The notes under the pieces were generated by a model that ran no database searches, was not told where the DNA came from, and saw only the letters and a list, made by a program, of their open reading frames with translations. This document shows, piece after piece, positions 25,537-33,661 of a stretch of DNA of 64,000 nucleotides (positions within the stretch are counted from its first letter, which is position 1; each line of letters begins with the position of its first letter). Source of the stretch: Actinomadura sp. KC06 (GTDB lineage Bacteria > Actinomycetota > Actinomycetes > Streptosporangiales > Streptosporangiaceae); NCBI RefSeq assembly GCF_004348735.1, contig NZ_SMKT01000007.1:1-64000 (forward strand), read 5' to 3'. The position numbers and the translations under genes were made by a program.

Positions 25537-26307
25537 CTACTCCCGGTCGTCCAAAGCCTCGTAGAGCCGGACGACCTGCTCGCACACCTCCGTAATGTCG
25601 GAGACGGGGAGCTTTCCGGTCTCGCCGGAGCGTGCGCACCAGCGGAACGTCGCGGTCTCGCACCACACGGTCAGGTCGCCGGGACCGGTGAGCATGCTGA
25701 CGCCGAGTTCGTCCTTGCGCCGGAGACGGTCGACGCCGCGCTGGACGAGGAGCGTCTCGAGGTTCCGCATCGCCTGCGGCCCGTCGACCTGCCGGGCGTG
25801 GCGGCGGCCGGGCACGGTGCGGAGGATGGGGAGCGCGAACCAGGTGGCCTTGCCGCGGACGGCCGGGGAGCTCAGCCGGGACCGGGACGGATGATGCCCC
25901 CACCGGCCGTCCGCCAGAATCCGGATGATCTCCAGGCCGCGGCCGTGCTCGTGCACGTCACCGGCCGTCTCGCGGCGGCGGCGCCACTGCCGGAGCGTGT
26001 CGAACGCCTTGACGACCAGCTCGTCGCGGCCCCGCTCGCCGCTCCGCTGGTACACCCACAGCTCGGCCCCCGGGAGCCCGTCGCCGGACGCGGACGTGGC
26101 GTGCTGCAGCACGTTGGTCGCCAGCTCGCTGACCATGATGGCGAGGTCGTGGACGTCCTGGACGGACAGCCCGAGCGCGGGAAGCAGCCCCTTGACCTGG
26201 GACCGCGCCACCGCGGCGATGGACTCGTCGCCCGGCAGGGGAAGGACGGCGCAGCCGCCGTCCTCCAGCCTCCAGGGAATCCCGCACACTGCCGCGGTCT
26301 TCGTCAT
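25537..26307 (-). CDS. Anti-sigma-like ATP-binding protein (WhiJ-module ATPase)
   Basis: 256 residues with a HATPase_c_2 domain: N-box VSELATNVLQHATSA near residue 70 and a later G-box EHGRGLEIIRILADGRWG. About 100 extra C-terminal residues follow, including GPGDLTVWCETATFRWCARS. Family members act as serine kinases or phosphatase partners of anti-sigma systems. ATG 26307 is the likely start. A TGTGAATCACA box lies 86 bp upstream and matches one before the XRE gene at 27799. Beside DUF397 and XRE-DUF5753 genes, this is the WhiJ/AbaA-type arrangement. Confidence 0.8.
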   Translation of the reverse strand: MTKTAAVCGIPWRLEDGGCAVLPLPGDESIAAVARSQVKGLLPALGLSVQDVHDLAIMVSELATNVLQHATSASGDGLPGAELWVYQRSGERGRDELVVKAFDTLRQWRRRRETAGDVHEHGRGLEIIRILADGRWGHHPSRSRLSSPAVRGKATWFALPILRTVPGRRHARQVDGPQAMRNLETLLVQRGVDRLRRKDELGVSMLTGPGDLTVWCETATFRWCARSGETGKLPVSDITEVCEQVVRLYEALDDRE

Positions 26308-26392
26308 GACGCCCACTCTCCGAGTTTCGCGGAGCCATCGGTGCGATCCAGACATTCGCGACATGAACCTCCGTGGTTCGCGACTCGCTATG

Positions 26393-26403
26393 TGTGAATC
26401 ACA
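26393..26403. promoter_or_regulatory. TGTGAATCACA box 1
   Basis: A perfect 11-bp palindrome (TGTGA-A-TCACA) followed by GAT, 86 bp upstream of the ATPase gene. The same 14-mer TGTGAATCACAGAT occurs at 27843. It is a probable binding site for the XRE regulator at 26948. Confidence 0.6.
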
Positions 26404-26591
26404 GATCCAAGCTTCGCACATTCCCGCGGCCGAAACCCGGTTCACGACAAAGGTTCCGCAACTGCAAATGAGACGTTCACCGATACGCCCGAAGGCGCCC
26501 AGAACAGTCCTGCCCGGAGTGATCGAAGCGTGTACCGGCGGACACGGGACGATTTGGCCTCCGAGATGTAGCGTGGACGGCGCCTGAGAGA

Positions 26592-26652
26592 GGGCCGCAC
26601 ACATGAAGATCCCCCAGGGGTGCAGCCCTGGGGGATCCGGTGTGTGCGGCCC
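26592..26652. terminator. Two-tier 12+12-bp hairpin
   Basis: Outer arms GGGCCGCACACA (26592-26603) and TGTGTGCGGCCC (26641-26652) pair perfectly. Inner arms GATCCCCCAGGG (26608-26619) and CCCTGGGGGATC (26626-26637) also pair perfectly, with a small internal loop and a 6-nt apical loop. It sits downstream of the DUF397 gene and upstream of the ATPase gene, both on the minus strand, so it probably ends the DUF397/XRE transcript. Confidence 0.75.
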
Positions 26653-26726
26653 GGCTTTCGGAGGGAGCCGGGCCGCGCCTCCGCCGGTCGGCGGTCATAG
26701 CCGCCGGTCAGCGCGCTAGCGGCCGG

Positions 26727-26924
26727 TCAGCGGTCGTAGCGGCCGGCGCGGACGTCGTCGAGGAACGAGGCGAACACCGACCGGGGGACCACGTGCGCCC
26801 CGGCCTCCGGCGTCTTGCTGTCACGCAGCCCGGTGGCCGTCTCGAGGTCGGCGACCTCGACGCAGCCCCCGTTGCTGCTCGCGCTCGCGGTGGCCTTGAA
26901 CCACCGTGCCTGAGAGAGGTTCAT
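26727..26924 (-). CDS. DUF397 protein
   Basis: 65 residues with the DUF397 pattern: ARWFKATASASSNGGCVEVA, then HVVPRSVFASFLDDVRAGRYDR. DUF397 proteins are small partners of XRE-DUF5753 regulators in actinomycetes (the WhiJ-type modules). It is 23 bp downstream of the XRE gene on the same strand, in the usual order. Its stop region overlaps a run of GCCGGTCAGCG repeats. Confidence 0.9.
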   Translation of the reverse strand: MNLSQARWFKATASASSNGGCVEVADLETATGLRDSKTPEAGAHVVPRSVFASFLDDVRAGRYDR

Positions 26925-26947
26925 GTCGCTTCTTCTCCAGGTAGGTC

Positions 26948-27799
26948 TTACTCCAGTGTCGCGATCAGTTTCTCCAGGTGCTCCGCGGTGTCGGCGGTGC
27001 TCAAGGCCGCCGCGCGGATCTGCTCGAAGATCTGGTCATAGGCCTCCACTTTGCCGGGGGTGTCGATCTCCTGGATGTCGGCGTCGTTCTCGAGGAAGAC
27101 CACGGGCGGCTCGTCGCCGGGGAACCGGAAGATGTTGACCAGCGTCGACATGCCGGGGTGCAGGCCGTCCGACAGGCGGAGCAGCCGCAGCTCGACGTTC
27201 GGGCGCGCCGACGCGGTCAGCAGGTGGCGGAGCTGCGCGCGGCGATCGCCCACCTCGCCCCACTCGTACATCAGCGACGCCTCGGTGATCAGGGCGATGA
27301 GCTGCGGGGCCGTGCCGTCGGCACGGTCCAGGATCTGCTGGCGCCGCAGCCGCGCCCGCAGCGCCCGCTCGCGCCACTCCGGCGACTTCGTCCCGGACGT
27401 CAGCAGGGCCTGCATGTAGGGCAGCGTCTGCAGCAGGCCCGGCAGCACCAGCGGCATGATGACCCGGATGCTGGACGCGTCGCCCTCGTAGCCGGGGAAC
27501 TCGTTCTCGAACACGTCCCCGTACTCGCGCCACCAGGCCCGCTGCCGTGCCCGCGCCGCGAGTTCCTCCAGTTCGTCGAGGTCGCTGCCGTCGTAGATGC
27601 GCGCCAGGTCGCGGATGTCGCTCAGCTCGGGCCGCACCCAGGTGTTGGCCTCGAACCGGCCGACCTTGCCCCGGCCCCAGTTCAGCCGGTCGCACACCTG
27701 GTTGGCCGTGTATCCCGCCTCGACGCGCAGGTCCCGCAGACGGCGTGCCAGCCCCCGCTTGGCGATGGTGGCCCCGTAAGCCTCGCTCAACGGAACCAC
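26948..27799 (-). CDS. XRE-DUF5753 regulator (WhiJ-like)
   Basis: 283 residues. The N-terminal helix-turn-helix (LARRLRDLRVEAGYTANQVC then RLNWGRGKVGRFEAN) is followed by a DUF5753 domain from about residue 95 (RAWWREYGDVFENEFPGYEG to about AYDQIFEQIRAAALS). This is the WhiJ class, DNA-binding regulators whose activity is set by a DUF397 partner and often an ATPase. GTG 27799 abuts the GGGAGG site; TTG 27790 has better spacing. A TGTGAATCACA box lies 44 bp upstream, suggesting autoregulation. Confidence 0.92.
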   Translation of the reverse strand: MVPLSEAYGATIAKRGLARRLRDLRVEAGYTANQVCDRLNWGRGKVGRFEANTWVRPELSDIRDLARIYDGSDLDELEELAARARQRAWWREYGDVFENEFPGYEGDASSIRVIMPLVLPGLLQTLPYMQALLTSGTKSPEWRERALRARLRRQQILDRADGTAPQLIALITEASLMYEWGEVGDRRAQLRHLLTASARPNVELRLLRLSDGLHPGMSTLVNIFRFPGDEPPVVFLENDADIQEIDTPGKVEAYDQIFEQIRAAALSTADTAEHLEKLIATLE

Positions 27800-27842
27800 C
27801 TCCCTTGACAGACGACCGCCATCAGCATACGCCTTCCGAATT

Positions 27843-27853
27843 TGTGAATCACA
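27843..27853. promoter_or_regulatory. TGTGAATCACA box 2
   Basis: The same palindrome as box 1, again followed by GAT, between the XRE start (27799) and the second DUF397 stop (27870). It is well placed to control the XRE-DUF397 unit. Confidence 0.6.
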
Positions 27854-27869
27854 GATGCGGCGCCCGGTT

Positions 27870-28088
27870 TCAGGACGCCGCGTCGTCGAACTCGCCCTTC
27901 TTCACCCCGTCGAGGAAACAGGCCCACTCGTTCTCGTCGAACACCGAGATCAGCTCGCCGGACGTGCGCACCAGCGTCCATTCGCCGGCGAACGCCACCT
28001 CGATCGCGCCCTCGTCGTTTCCGGAGCGCTTCCATTCGAGGGCGTCCGGGTCGATGCCCAGCTCTTCTACGGTCGGCTTTCGCGTCAT
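27870..28088 (-). CDS. Second DUF397 protein
   Basis: 72 residues with the DUF397 layout: LEWKRSGNDEGAIEVAFAGE, then VFDENEWACFLDGVKKGEFD. It overlaps the stop of the preceding methyltransferase gene by 4 nt (ATGA), so it is co-translated with that methyltransferase and not with the XRE gene. This pairing of a DUF574 methyltransferase with DUF397 links the enzyme to the WhiJ-like module. Confidence 0.88.
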   Translation of the reverse strand: MTRKPTVEELGIDPDALEWKRSGNDEGAIEVAFAGEWTLVRTSGELISVFDENEWACFLDGVKKGEFDDAAS

Positions 28089-28915
28089 GCGCTCTTCCTC
28101 GCCACAGCACAGTATCCCCAGCGTGAGCCCTCACTGTCGGCCGCCTCGGGGTCCTCGGCGCCCCATTCTCCGAGGTAGCAGATCTCCGCCGGCGCGCCCT
28201 CGTACGGCGGGACGATCTCCAGCCCGGTGAAGAAGCGCTCGATCTCCGCGCGGGGCCGCGGGTAGGCGCCGCCGGACGACGACCTGGCGAACACCTTCTT
28301 GAGGTCGTCGATCGCGCCCTCGATCTGCCGGTCGCTGGTGACGGCGGACAGGGCGAGGTAGCTTCCCGGCGCCAGCCGGCCCATGTACTCCTGGATGAGG
28401 CCCCAGGGGTCGTCCTCGTCCGAGATGAAGTGGGTCACGGTCACCAGCAGCAGCGCCGCCGGCTCCGTGAAGTCGATCATCGCGCGGGTCTCCTCGTGCC
28501 CGAGCAGGGCGTCCGGGTCGCGGAAGTCGGCCGTGATGCAGGCCGTGCCCGGGACGTCCTTCAGCAGCGTCTTCGCGTGCATCTCGACCAGCGGGTCGAA
28601 GTCGGCGTACAGGATCCGCGCGTCGGGCGCGACCGCCTGCACCGCGTCGTGCGTGTTGTTGCCCGTCGGCAGGCCGGCGCCGACGTCGATGAACTGCCGG
28701 ATGCCGTTCTCGGCGAGCCACCGCACGGAACGCTGCAGGAATCCGCGGTTGGCCCAGGCCGTGTCCACCATGTCGGGCATGGCCTGGCGGACCCTCTCCG
28801 CGGCCTCGCGGTCGACCTTGTAGTTGGCCGTGCCGCCGAGGATGTAGTCGTAGATGCGGGCCGGGCTGGGGACAGTGATGTCCACCCCGGGGGGAGCCTG
28901 CTCGATCTCGTCCAC
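28085..28915 (-). CDS. SAM-dependent methyltransferase, DUF574 family
   Basis: 276 residues. The family signature is seen in PSPARIYDYILGGTANYKVD, with a SAM-binding FIDVGAGLPTGNNTHD in place of the usual GxGxG and the strand-2 acid ILYADFDPLV. The C-terminal half includes EIERFFTGLEIVPPY. DUF574 enzymes are abundant in Streptomyces and relatives; their substrates are unknown. GTG 28915 has GGAGG at 7 nt. A TGTGATGCACGAATT box lies 25 bp upstream, resembling the boxes of the XRE and ATPase units. Confidence 0.9.
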   Translation of the reverse strand: MDEIEQAPPGVDITVPSPARIYDYILGGTANYKVDREAAERVRQAMPDMVDTAWANRGFLQRSVRWLAENGIRQFIDVGAGLPTGNNTHDAVQAVAPDARILYADFDPLVEMHAKTLLKDVPGTACITADFRDPDALLGHEETRAMIDFTEPAALLLVTVTHFISDEDDPWGLIQEYMGRLAPGSYLALSAVTSDRQIEGAIDDLKKVFARSSSGGAYPRPRAEIERFFTGLEIVPPYEGAPAEICYLGEWGAEDPEAADSEGSRWGYCAVARKSA

Positions 28916-28939
28916 TGCTGCGCCTCCGTTGCCGCGATT

Positions 28940-28954
28940 TGTGATGCACGAATT
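28940..28954. promoter_or_regulatory. TGTGATGCAC box 3
   Basis: TGTGATGCACGAATT matches the reverse complement around box 2 (TGTGATTCACAAATT) at 13 of 15 positions. It lies just upstream of the DUF574 gene, so all three units of the module carry a related site. Confidence 0.5.
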
Positions 28955-29102
28955 ATGAAACAGCTTCCCCACCCGGGCGATCGTTACCGCCACGAGAGGA
29001 CGAAACGTACAACCCGCCTGGCCGGACGGGTCCATTCGCACGGCGAGGGGCGCGGGGGCGGCTTCCTAGCATGGCCGCGGAGCGTCATGGCGCGCGGATC
29101 GT

Positions 29103-29150
29103 GGCGAGCAGAGGCAGACCGTGGCGAGCAGAGGACGCGGCGAGCAGAGG
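29103..29150 (+). repeat. Three GGCGAGCAGAGG direct repeats before the ALDH gene
   Basis: Exact copies lie at 29103, 29123 and 29139 (20- and 16-bp offsets), ending 7 bp before the ALDH start, the last copy merging with its ribosome binding site. They may be an operator array or a slippage product. Confidence 0.6.
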
Positions 29151-29157
29151 GGGCGCG

Positions 29158-30624
29158 ATGAGCGGCGGGACCGAGCTGCGGAACTTCATCGACGGCGAGT
29201 TCACCGCGCCGTCCGGCGGCGGGCGGATGGAGATCGTCGACCCGGTCGCCGGGGAGGTCTACGCGACGGCGCCGCGATCGGGCGCGGCCGACGTCGACCG
29301 GGCCTGCGCGGCGGCGCGGCGGGCGTTCGCCGGGTGGCGGCGGACGACCCCCGCCGAACGGATGGCCCACCTGCTCCGCATGGCGGACGCGATCGAACGC
29401 CACGCGGGCGACCTCATCGCGGTCGAGTGCCGCGACACCGGCAAGCCGCTGGCGCTGACCCTGCGCGAGGAGGTCGCGCCGATCGTCGACCAGCTCCGGT
29501 TCTTCGCGGGGGCGGCCCGGATGCTGGAAGGCAAGGCGACGGCGGAGTACGTGCGCGGGCACGAGTCGTCCGTCCGGCGGGAACCGGTGGGGGTCGTCGG
29601 GGCGATCGCGCCGTGGAACTACCCGGCGATGATGGCGGTCTGGAAGTTCGGTCCCGCGCTGGCGGCGGGGAACACGGTCGTGCTGAAGCCGTCCGACACG
29701 ACCCCGGCCAGTGCCCTGTACCTGGCCGAGCTGTTCGCCGAGATCCTGCCGCCCGGGGTGTTCAACGTGGTGTGCGGCGACCGGGAGACGGGCGCGGCGC
29801 TGGCCGCGCATCCCGTTCCGGCGATGGTGTCGATCACCGGGAGCACTGCGGCGGGACGGGCCGTCGCCCGGTCCGCGGCGGACACCGTCAAGCGCGCGCA
29901 TCTGGAACTCGGCGGCAACGCGCCCGTGCTGGTGTTCGGCGACGCCGACATCGAGGCGGCGGCCGGCGGCGTCGGGTTCGCGGGCTACTTCAACGCCGGA
30001 CAGGACTGCACGGCCGCGACCCGGGTGATCGTGGCGGAGGAGGCGCACGACGCGTTCGTGGACGCCCTCGTCCGGCGAGCGCGTGCCGTCGGGTTCTCGC
30101 CCGATGAGGCGGACGTGGCGGACGAGCTTGACGAGGGCGCTCTCTACATCCCGCCGCTCAACAACCCTGACCAGCTCGCCCACGTCGGCGGGCTGGTCGC
30201 GCGGGCGCCGTCGCACGCGAAGGTGCTGGTCGGCGGCGAACCCGTCGGCCCCGGATACTTCTACCGGCCGACCGTCGTCGACGGGGTCGACGCGTCCGAC
30301 GAGCTGAGCCGCACCGAGATCTTCGGGCCGGTCGTCACCGTGCAGACGTTCAGCGGCGAGGCGGACGCGATCCGGCAGGCCAACGACTCGCCGTACGGGC
30401 TGGCGTCCAGCGTGTGGACGCGCGACCACGCGCGGGCGCTGCGCGTCTCCGCCGCGATCGACGCCGGTCATGTCGGCGTCAACTGCCACCTGCCGCCCGT
30501 CCACGAGATGCCGCACGGCGGCGTCAAGCAGTCGGGCTACGGCAAGGATCTCTCGCTCTACTCCGTCGAGGAGTACACGCGCGTGAAGCACGTCCTGTCC
30601 GCGCTCGGCGAGGAGAACGGGTGA
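29158..30624 (+). CDS. NAD(P)+-dependent aldehyde dehydrogenase
   Basis: 488 residues with the full ALDH set: [20 protein letters not shown], the Gly motif [17 protein letters not shown], the general base Glu in [13 protein letters not shown] and the nucleophile Cys284 in [31 protein letters not shown] lies near the C-terminus. The sequence resembles aminobutyraldehyde and betaine aldehyde dehydrogenases, which oxidise amino-aldehydes to amino acids. It is the first gene of a run with a ureohydrolase, DMF amidohydrolase-like protein and cupin, consistent with oxidising an amino-aldehyde made by an oxidase elsewhere. ATG 29158 has AGAGGGGG upstream. Exact substrate unknown. Confidence 0.9.
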   Translation: MSGGTELRNFIDGEFTAPSGGGRMEIVDPVAGEVYATAPRSGAADVDRACAAARRAFAGWRRTTPAERMAHLLRMADAIERHAGDLIAVECRDTGKPLALTLREEVAPIVDQLRFFAGAARMLEGKATAEYVRGHESSVRREPVGVVGAIAPWNYPAMMAVWKFGPALAAGNTVVLKPSDTTPASALYLAELFAEILPPGVFNVVCGDRETGAALAAHPVPAMVSITGSTAAGRAVARSAADTVKRAHLELGGNAPVLVFGDADIEAAAGGVGFAGYFNAGQDCTAATRVIVAEEAHDAFVDALVRRARAVGFSPDEADVADELDEGALYIPPLNNPDQLAHVGGLVARAPSHAKVLVGGEPVGPGYFYRPTVVDGVDASDELSRTEIFGPVVTVQTFSGEADAIRQANDSPYGLASSVWTRDHARALRVSAAIDAGHVGVNCHLPPVHEMPHGGVKQSGYGKDLSLYSVEEYTRVKHVLSALGEENG

Positions 30625-30650
30625 CCCCTGACCCTGGAGGCCGCGAACCC

Positions 30651-31613
30651 ATGAGGGACACACCCAAAGTCGGGCCAACCGACGCGACGAAGGTGCCCCG
30701 GTACGCCGAGCCCGGCACGTTCGCGCGGCTCCCGCGCACCGACCAGGTCGATCACGTGGACGTGGCGATCGTCGGGGTGCCGTTCGACACCGGCGTCTCC
30801 TACCGTCCGGGGGCGCGGTTCGGGCCGGGGCACGTCCGCGCGTCGTCGAAGCTGCTGCGGCCGTACCATCCGCCGCTGGACGTGGAGCCGTTCGGCGTCC
30901 AGCAGGTCGCCGACGCGGGCGACATCGGCGTGAACCCGTTCGACATCGAGGACGCGATCCGCACGATCGAGCGGCGGTCGGACGAGCTGCGCGCGGACGG
31001 CGCGAAGCTCCTGACGCTCGGCGGCGACCACACGATCGCGCTGCCGCTGCTCCGGTCGCTGCACCGCGACCACGGCCCGATCGCGGTCCTGCACTTCGAC
31101 GCGCACCTGGACACCTGGGACACCTACTTCGGCGCCCCGTACACGCACGGCACGCCGTTCCGCCGCGCCGGCGAGGAGGGGCTGCTCGACCCCGAGCACT
31201 GCATGCACATCGGGATCCGCGGGCCGCTGTACTCGCGGGAGGACCTGGTGGACGACGGCGTGCTCGGGTTCCAGGTCGTCCGCGCCGACGACTACGAGAC
31301 CGGCGGGATCGGTGCCGCCGTCGAGCGGATGCGGGCCCGGCTGGGCGACCGTCCGGTGTACGTGTCGGTCGACATCGACGTGCTGGACCCGGCGCACGCG
31401 CCGGGCACCGGTACCCCGGAGGCGGGCGGACTGACCAGCAGGGAGCTGCTCGGCACGCTGCGCGGCCTGGCCGGGACGAACCTGGTCGGCGCGGACGTCG
31501 TCGAGGTCGCGCCCGCCTACGACCATGCCGAAATCACCGGTATCGCCGCAGCTCACGTGGGGTACGAGCTGCTGAGCGTGCTCGCCGCCGGGCACCGACC
31601 GAAGGGGGACTGA
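30651..31613 (+). CDS. Ureohydrolase (agmatinase/guanidinobutyrase family)
   Basis: 320 residues. Mn ligands are all present: GGDHT (124-128), DAHLDTWD (150-157) and [17 protein letters not shown] (241-257). The family cleaves guanidino compounds to urea and an amine: agmatine, guanidinobutyrate, guanidinopropionate or guanidine. The N-terminus ([15 protein letters not shown], then [16 protein letters not shown]) is the agmatinase-group pattern. The gene starts 26 nt after the ALDH stop. If ALDH oxidises guanidinobutyraldehyde, this enzyme would act next, giving GABA and urea; that order is inference. Substrate within the family cannot be fixed by reading. Confidence 0.92.
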   Translation: MRDTPKVGPTDATKVPRYAEPGTFARLPRTDQVDHVDVAIVGVPFDTGVSYRPGARFGPGHVRASSKLLRPYHPPLDVEPFGVQQVADAGDIGVNPFDIEDAIRTIERRSDELRADGAKLLTLGGDHTIALPLLRSLHRDHGPIAVLHFDAHLDTWDTYFGAPYTHGTPFRRAGEEGLLDPEHCMHIGIRGPLYSREDLVDDGVLGFQVVRADDYETGGIGAAVERMRARLGDRPVYVSVDIDVLDPAHAPGTGTPEAGGLTSRELLGTLRGLAGTNLVGADVVEVAPAYDHAEITGIAAAHVGYELLSVLAAGHRPKGD

Positions 31614-31620
31614 GGCCCAG

Positions 31621-33231
31621 ATGGAAGACGCCGTGCAAACCGCCAAGCCCGCGTTCGCGTGGTCGCCGCGGGGGTGGCCGTCGGAGACGGCGTACGCGAC
31701 CCCGGACGCCGAGGAGGTGTGGTGCTACACCGACCGGTTCTGCTACTTTCCCGGCGAGACGGTCGCCTTCCATCTGAGCGCGAGCGTCCCGGCGTTCACC
31801 CTGGAGATCACCCGTGACGGCCTGAACCCGGAGACGGTGTGGCGGCGCGAGGACGTCACCGCCGGACGGTTCGAGGCGCCCGCCGACGCGTACGCGCAGG
31901 GGTGCGGCTGGCCCGCCGGTCTCAGGCTGGACGTTCCGGACGAGTGGCGTCCCGGGTTCTACATCGTGACCGTCCGGGCGGTGCTGAGCGACGGCGAGCT
32001 CTGGGAGCGCGAGCACTTCTTCGTGGTCAAGGCCGCTCCGGGACGGCGTCCGAAGGCGGCGCTCGTCCTCACCACGGGCACGATGCTGGCGTACAACGAC
32101 TGGGGCGGCGCGAACCACTACCGGGGGCTCGGCGACGACCCGCGCGACGACGCCGGAAGCCCGCTGTCGTCCACGCGGCGGCCGATCGCGCGCGGGATGA
32201 TCCGCAAACCGGCGGGCGCGCCGCGGGAGGCGAACCACCTCACGCTCCCGATGGGCGGCGCGCCGCGCTACGCGACCTACGAATGGGCGCGCCTGAACGG
32301 CTACAGCCGCCACCACGCCGACGCGTTCTGGGCGACGTACGAGCGGCTGTTCGTCCTGTGGGCCGAGCGGCACGGCTACGAACTCGACTACCTCACCCAG
32401 CATGACCTGCACGTGGACGAGACCGTCCTCGACGACTACCGGTGCGTGATCGTGGTGGGGCACGACGAGTACTGGAGCTGGGAGATGCGCGACGCCGTCG
32501 ACCGCTTCGTGGACGGCGGCGGCGGCCTCGCCCGGTTCGGCGGCAACTACCAGTGGCAGGTCCGGCTGAGCGACGACCTGTCGACGCAGTTCTGCTACCG
32601 GCTGCCGTCCCTCGACCCCGACACCGCCCGGTCGCCGCGCACGGCCAGCACGATGTGGGAGGCCAAGTCCGTGGGACGGCCGGGGGCCGCCACGGTGGGG
32701 CTGAACGGGCTCGGCGGCGTCTACACCCGCTACGGGGTCGCCACGCCACGGTCGTCGGGCGGATTCACCGTTTACCGTCCGCACCACTGGGCGTTCGAGG
32801 GGACCGACTTGTACTACGGCGACCAGCTCGGCGCGGCCCCGTCCTTCCTGGCCGCGTTCGAGGTCGACTCGGTCGAGTACACGTTCCGCAGGGGGCTGCC
32901 GTACCCGACGTTCGAGGACGGCGCGCCCGAGACCCTGGAGATCCTCGCGATGACCCCGGCGGTGCGGGGCGAGGAGGACCGGTTCGGCGGGCGACTGCCG
33001 ATGGGCGGGCCCGAGGAGGAGGTGTACGCCTACAACCGGGAGCTCGGCGACGACCTGCCCGACTACGTCCACGAGGGCGGGATGCGCGGCGCCGGGATGA
33101 TCGCGGCGTTCACGCGCGGGCGCGGAGAGGTGTTCAACGGCGGTTCGACGGAATGGCCCTACGCGCTCCATGTGGGGGATCCGTTCGTCGACCGGATCGT
33201 CCGCAACGTCCTCGACCGGTTCCTCGCATGA
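31621..33231 (+). CDS. N,N-dimethylformamidase large-subunit-like protein
   Basis: 536 residues. It matches the C-terminal region of DMFase beta subunits, with YNDWGGANHYRG, VVGHDEYWSWEMRDAVDRFV and GGGLARFGGNYQWQVRL as hallmarks. The conserved His/Asp/Glu of VVGHDEYWS likely belong to the iron or active-site region of DMFase. The usual small subunit gene is absent next door. The start is 7 nt after the ureohydrolase stop, and the stop overlaps the cupin start (ATGA). A role as a C-N hydrolase of an N-substituted amide is plausible; the substrate is not established. Confidence 0.78.
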   Translation: MEDAVQTAKPAFAWSPRGWPSETAYATPDAEEVWCYTDRFCYFPGETVAFHLSASVPAFTLEITRDGLNPETVWRREDVTAGRFEAPADAYAQGCGWPAGLRLDVPDEWRPGFYIVTVRAVLSDGELWEREHFFVVKAAPGRRPKAALVLTTGTMLAYNDWGGANHYRGLGDDPRDDAGSPLSSTRRPIARGMIRKPAGAPREANHLTLPMGGAPRYATYEWARLNGYSRHHADAFWATYERLFVLWAERHGYELDYLTQHDLHVDETVLDDYRCVIVVGHDEYWSWEMRDAVDRFVDGGGGLARFGGNYQWQVRLSDDLSTQFCYRLPSLDPDTARSPRTASTMWEAKSVGRPGAATVGLNGLGGVYTRYGVATPRSSGGFTVYRPHHWAFEGTDLYYGDQLGAAPSFLAAFEVDSVEYTFRRGLPYPTFEDGAPETLEILAMTPAVRGEEDRFGGRLPMGGPEEEVYAYNRELGDDLPDYVHEGGMRGAGMIAAFTRGRGEVFNGGSTEWPYALHVGDPFVDRIVRNVLDRFLA

Positions 33232-33587
33232 CGATCACCGATATCGTCCGGCTGTCGCCGGAGACGGGCGTGGCGACGGTGCCGCCCGTCGAGGAGTACG
33301 AGGTCCTCTCCGCCGAGTGGACGGAGACCGAATATCTCGCGTACGGCGGCCCTGCCAGGGAGTATTCGGGCGGGTATTGGACCGGGGAGCCGGGCGCGGT
33401 TCGTATCGACCCGTGGCCGTATGACGAGATCTGCGTGATTCTGAGCGGACGGGTCGCCGTCGTCGACCTCGACGGCGGCCGCGCGGAATTCGGCGCGGGC
33501 GACGCCTTCTTCATTCCGCAGGGATTCGCGGGCGACTGGGTGACCGTCGAACCCACGAGCAAGATTTTCGTCGCCGTCACCCGCTGA
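33228..33587 (+). CDS. Cupin-domain protein
   Basis: 119 residues with a single cupin fold: SGGYWTGEPGAVRIDPWPYD, ICVILSGRVAVVDLDGGRAE and AGDAFFIPQGFAGDWVTVEP. It resembles the cupin_3/EutQ-like group. The usual metal-binding His residues are not clearly present, so it may bind a ligand rather than catalyse. It is coupled to the DMFase-like gene by a 4-nt overlap, suggesting a shared pathway. Confidence 0.85.
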   Translation: MTITDIVRLSPETGVATVPPVEEYEVLSAEWTETEYLAYGGPAREYSGGYWTGEPGAVRIDPWPYDEICVILSGRVAVVDLDGGRAEFGAGDAFFIPQGFAGDWVTVEPTSKIFVAVTR

Positions 33588-33661
33588 ACTCGCATCGCCC
33601 GCTGAACGCGCTTGGACGCCCTGTTACTCGGCCATAACCGTCCCGCCATTACGGTTGCCCC

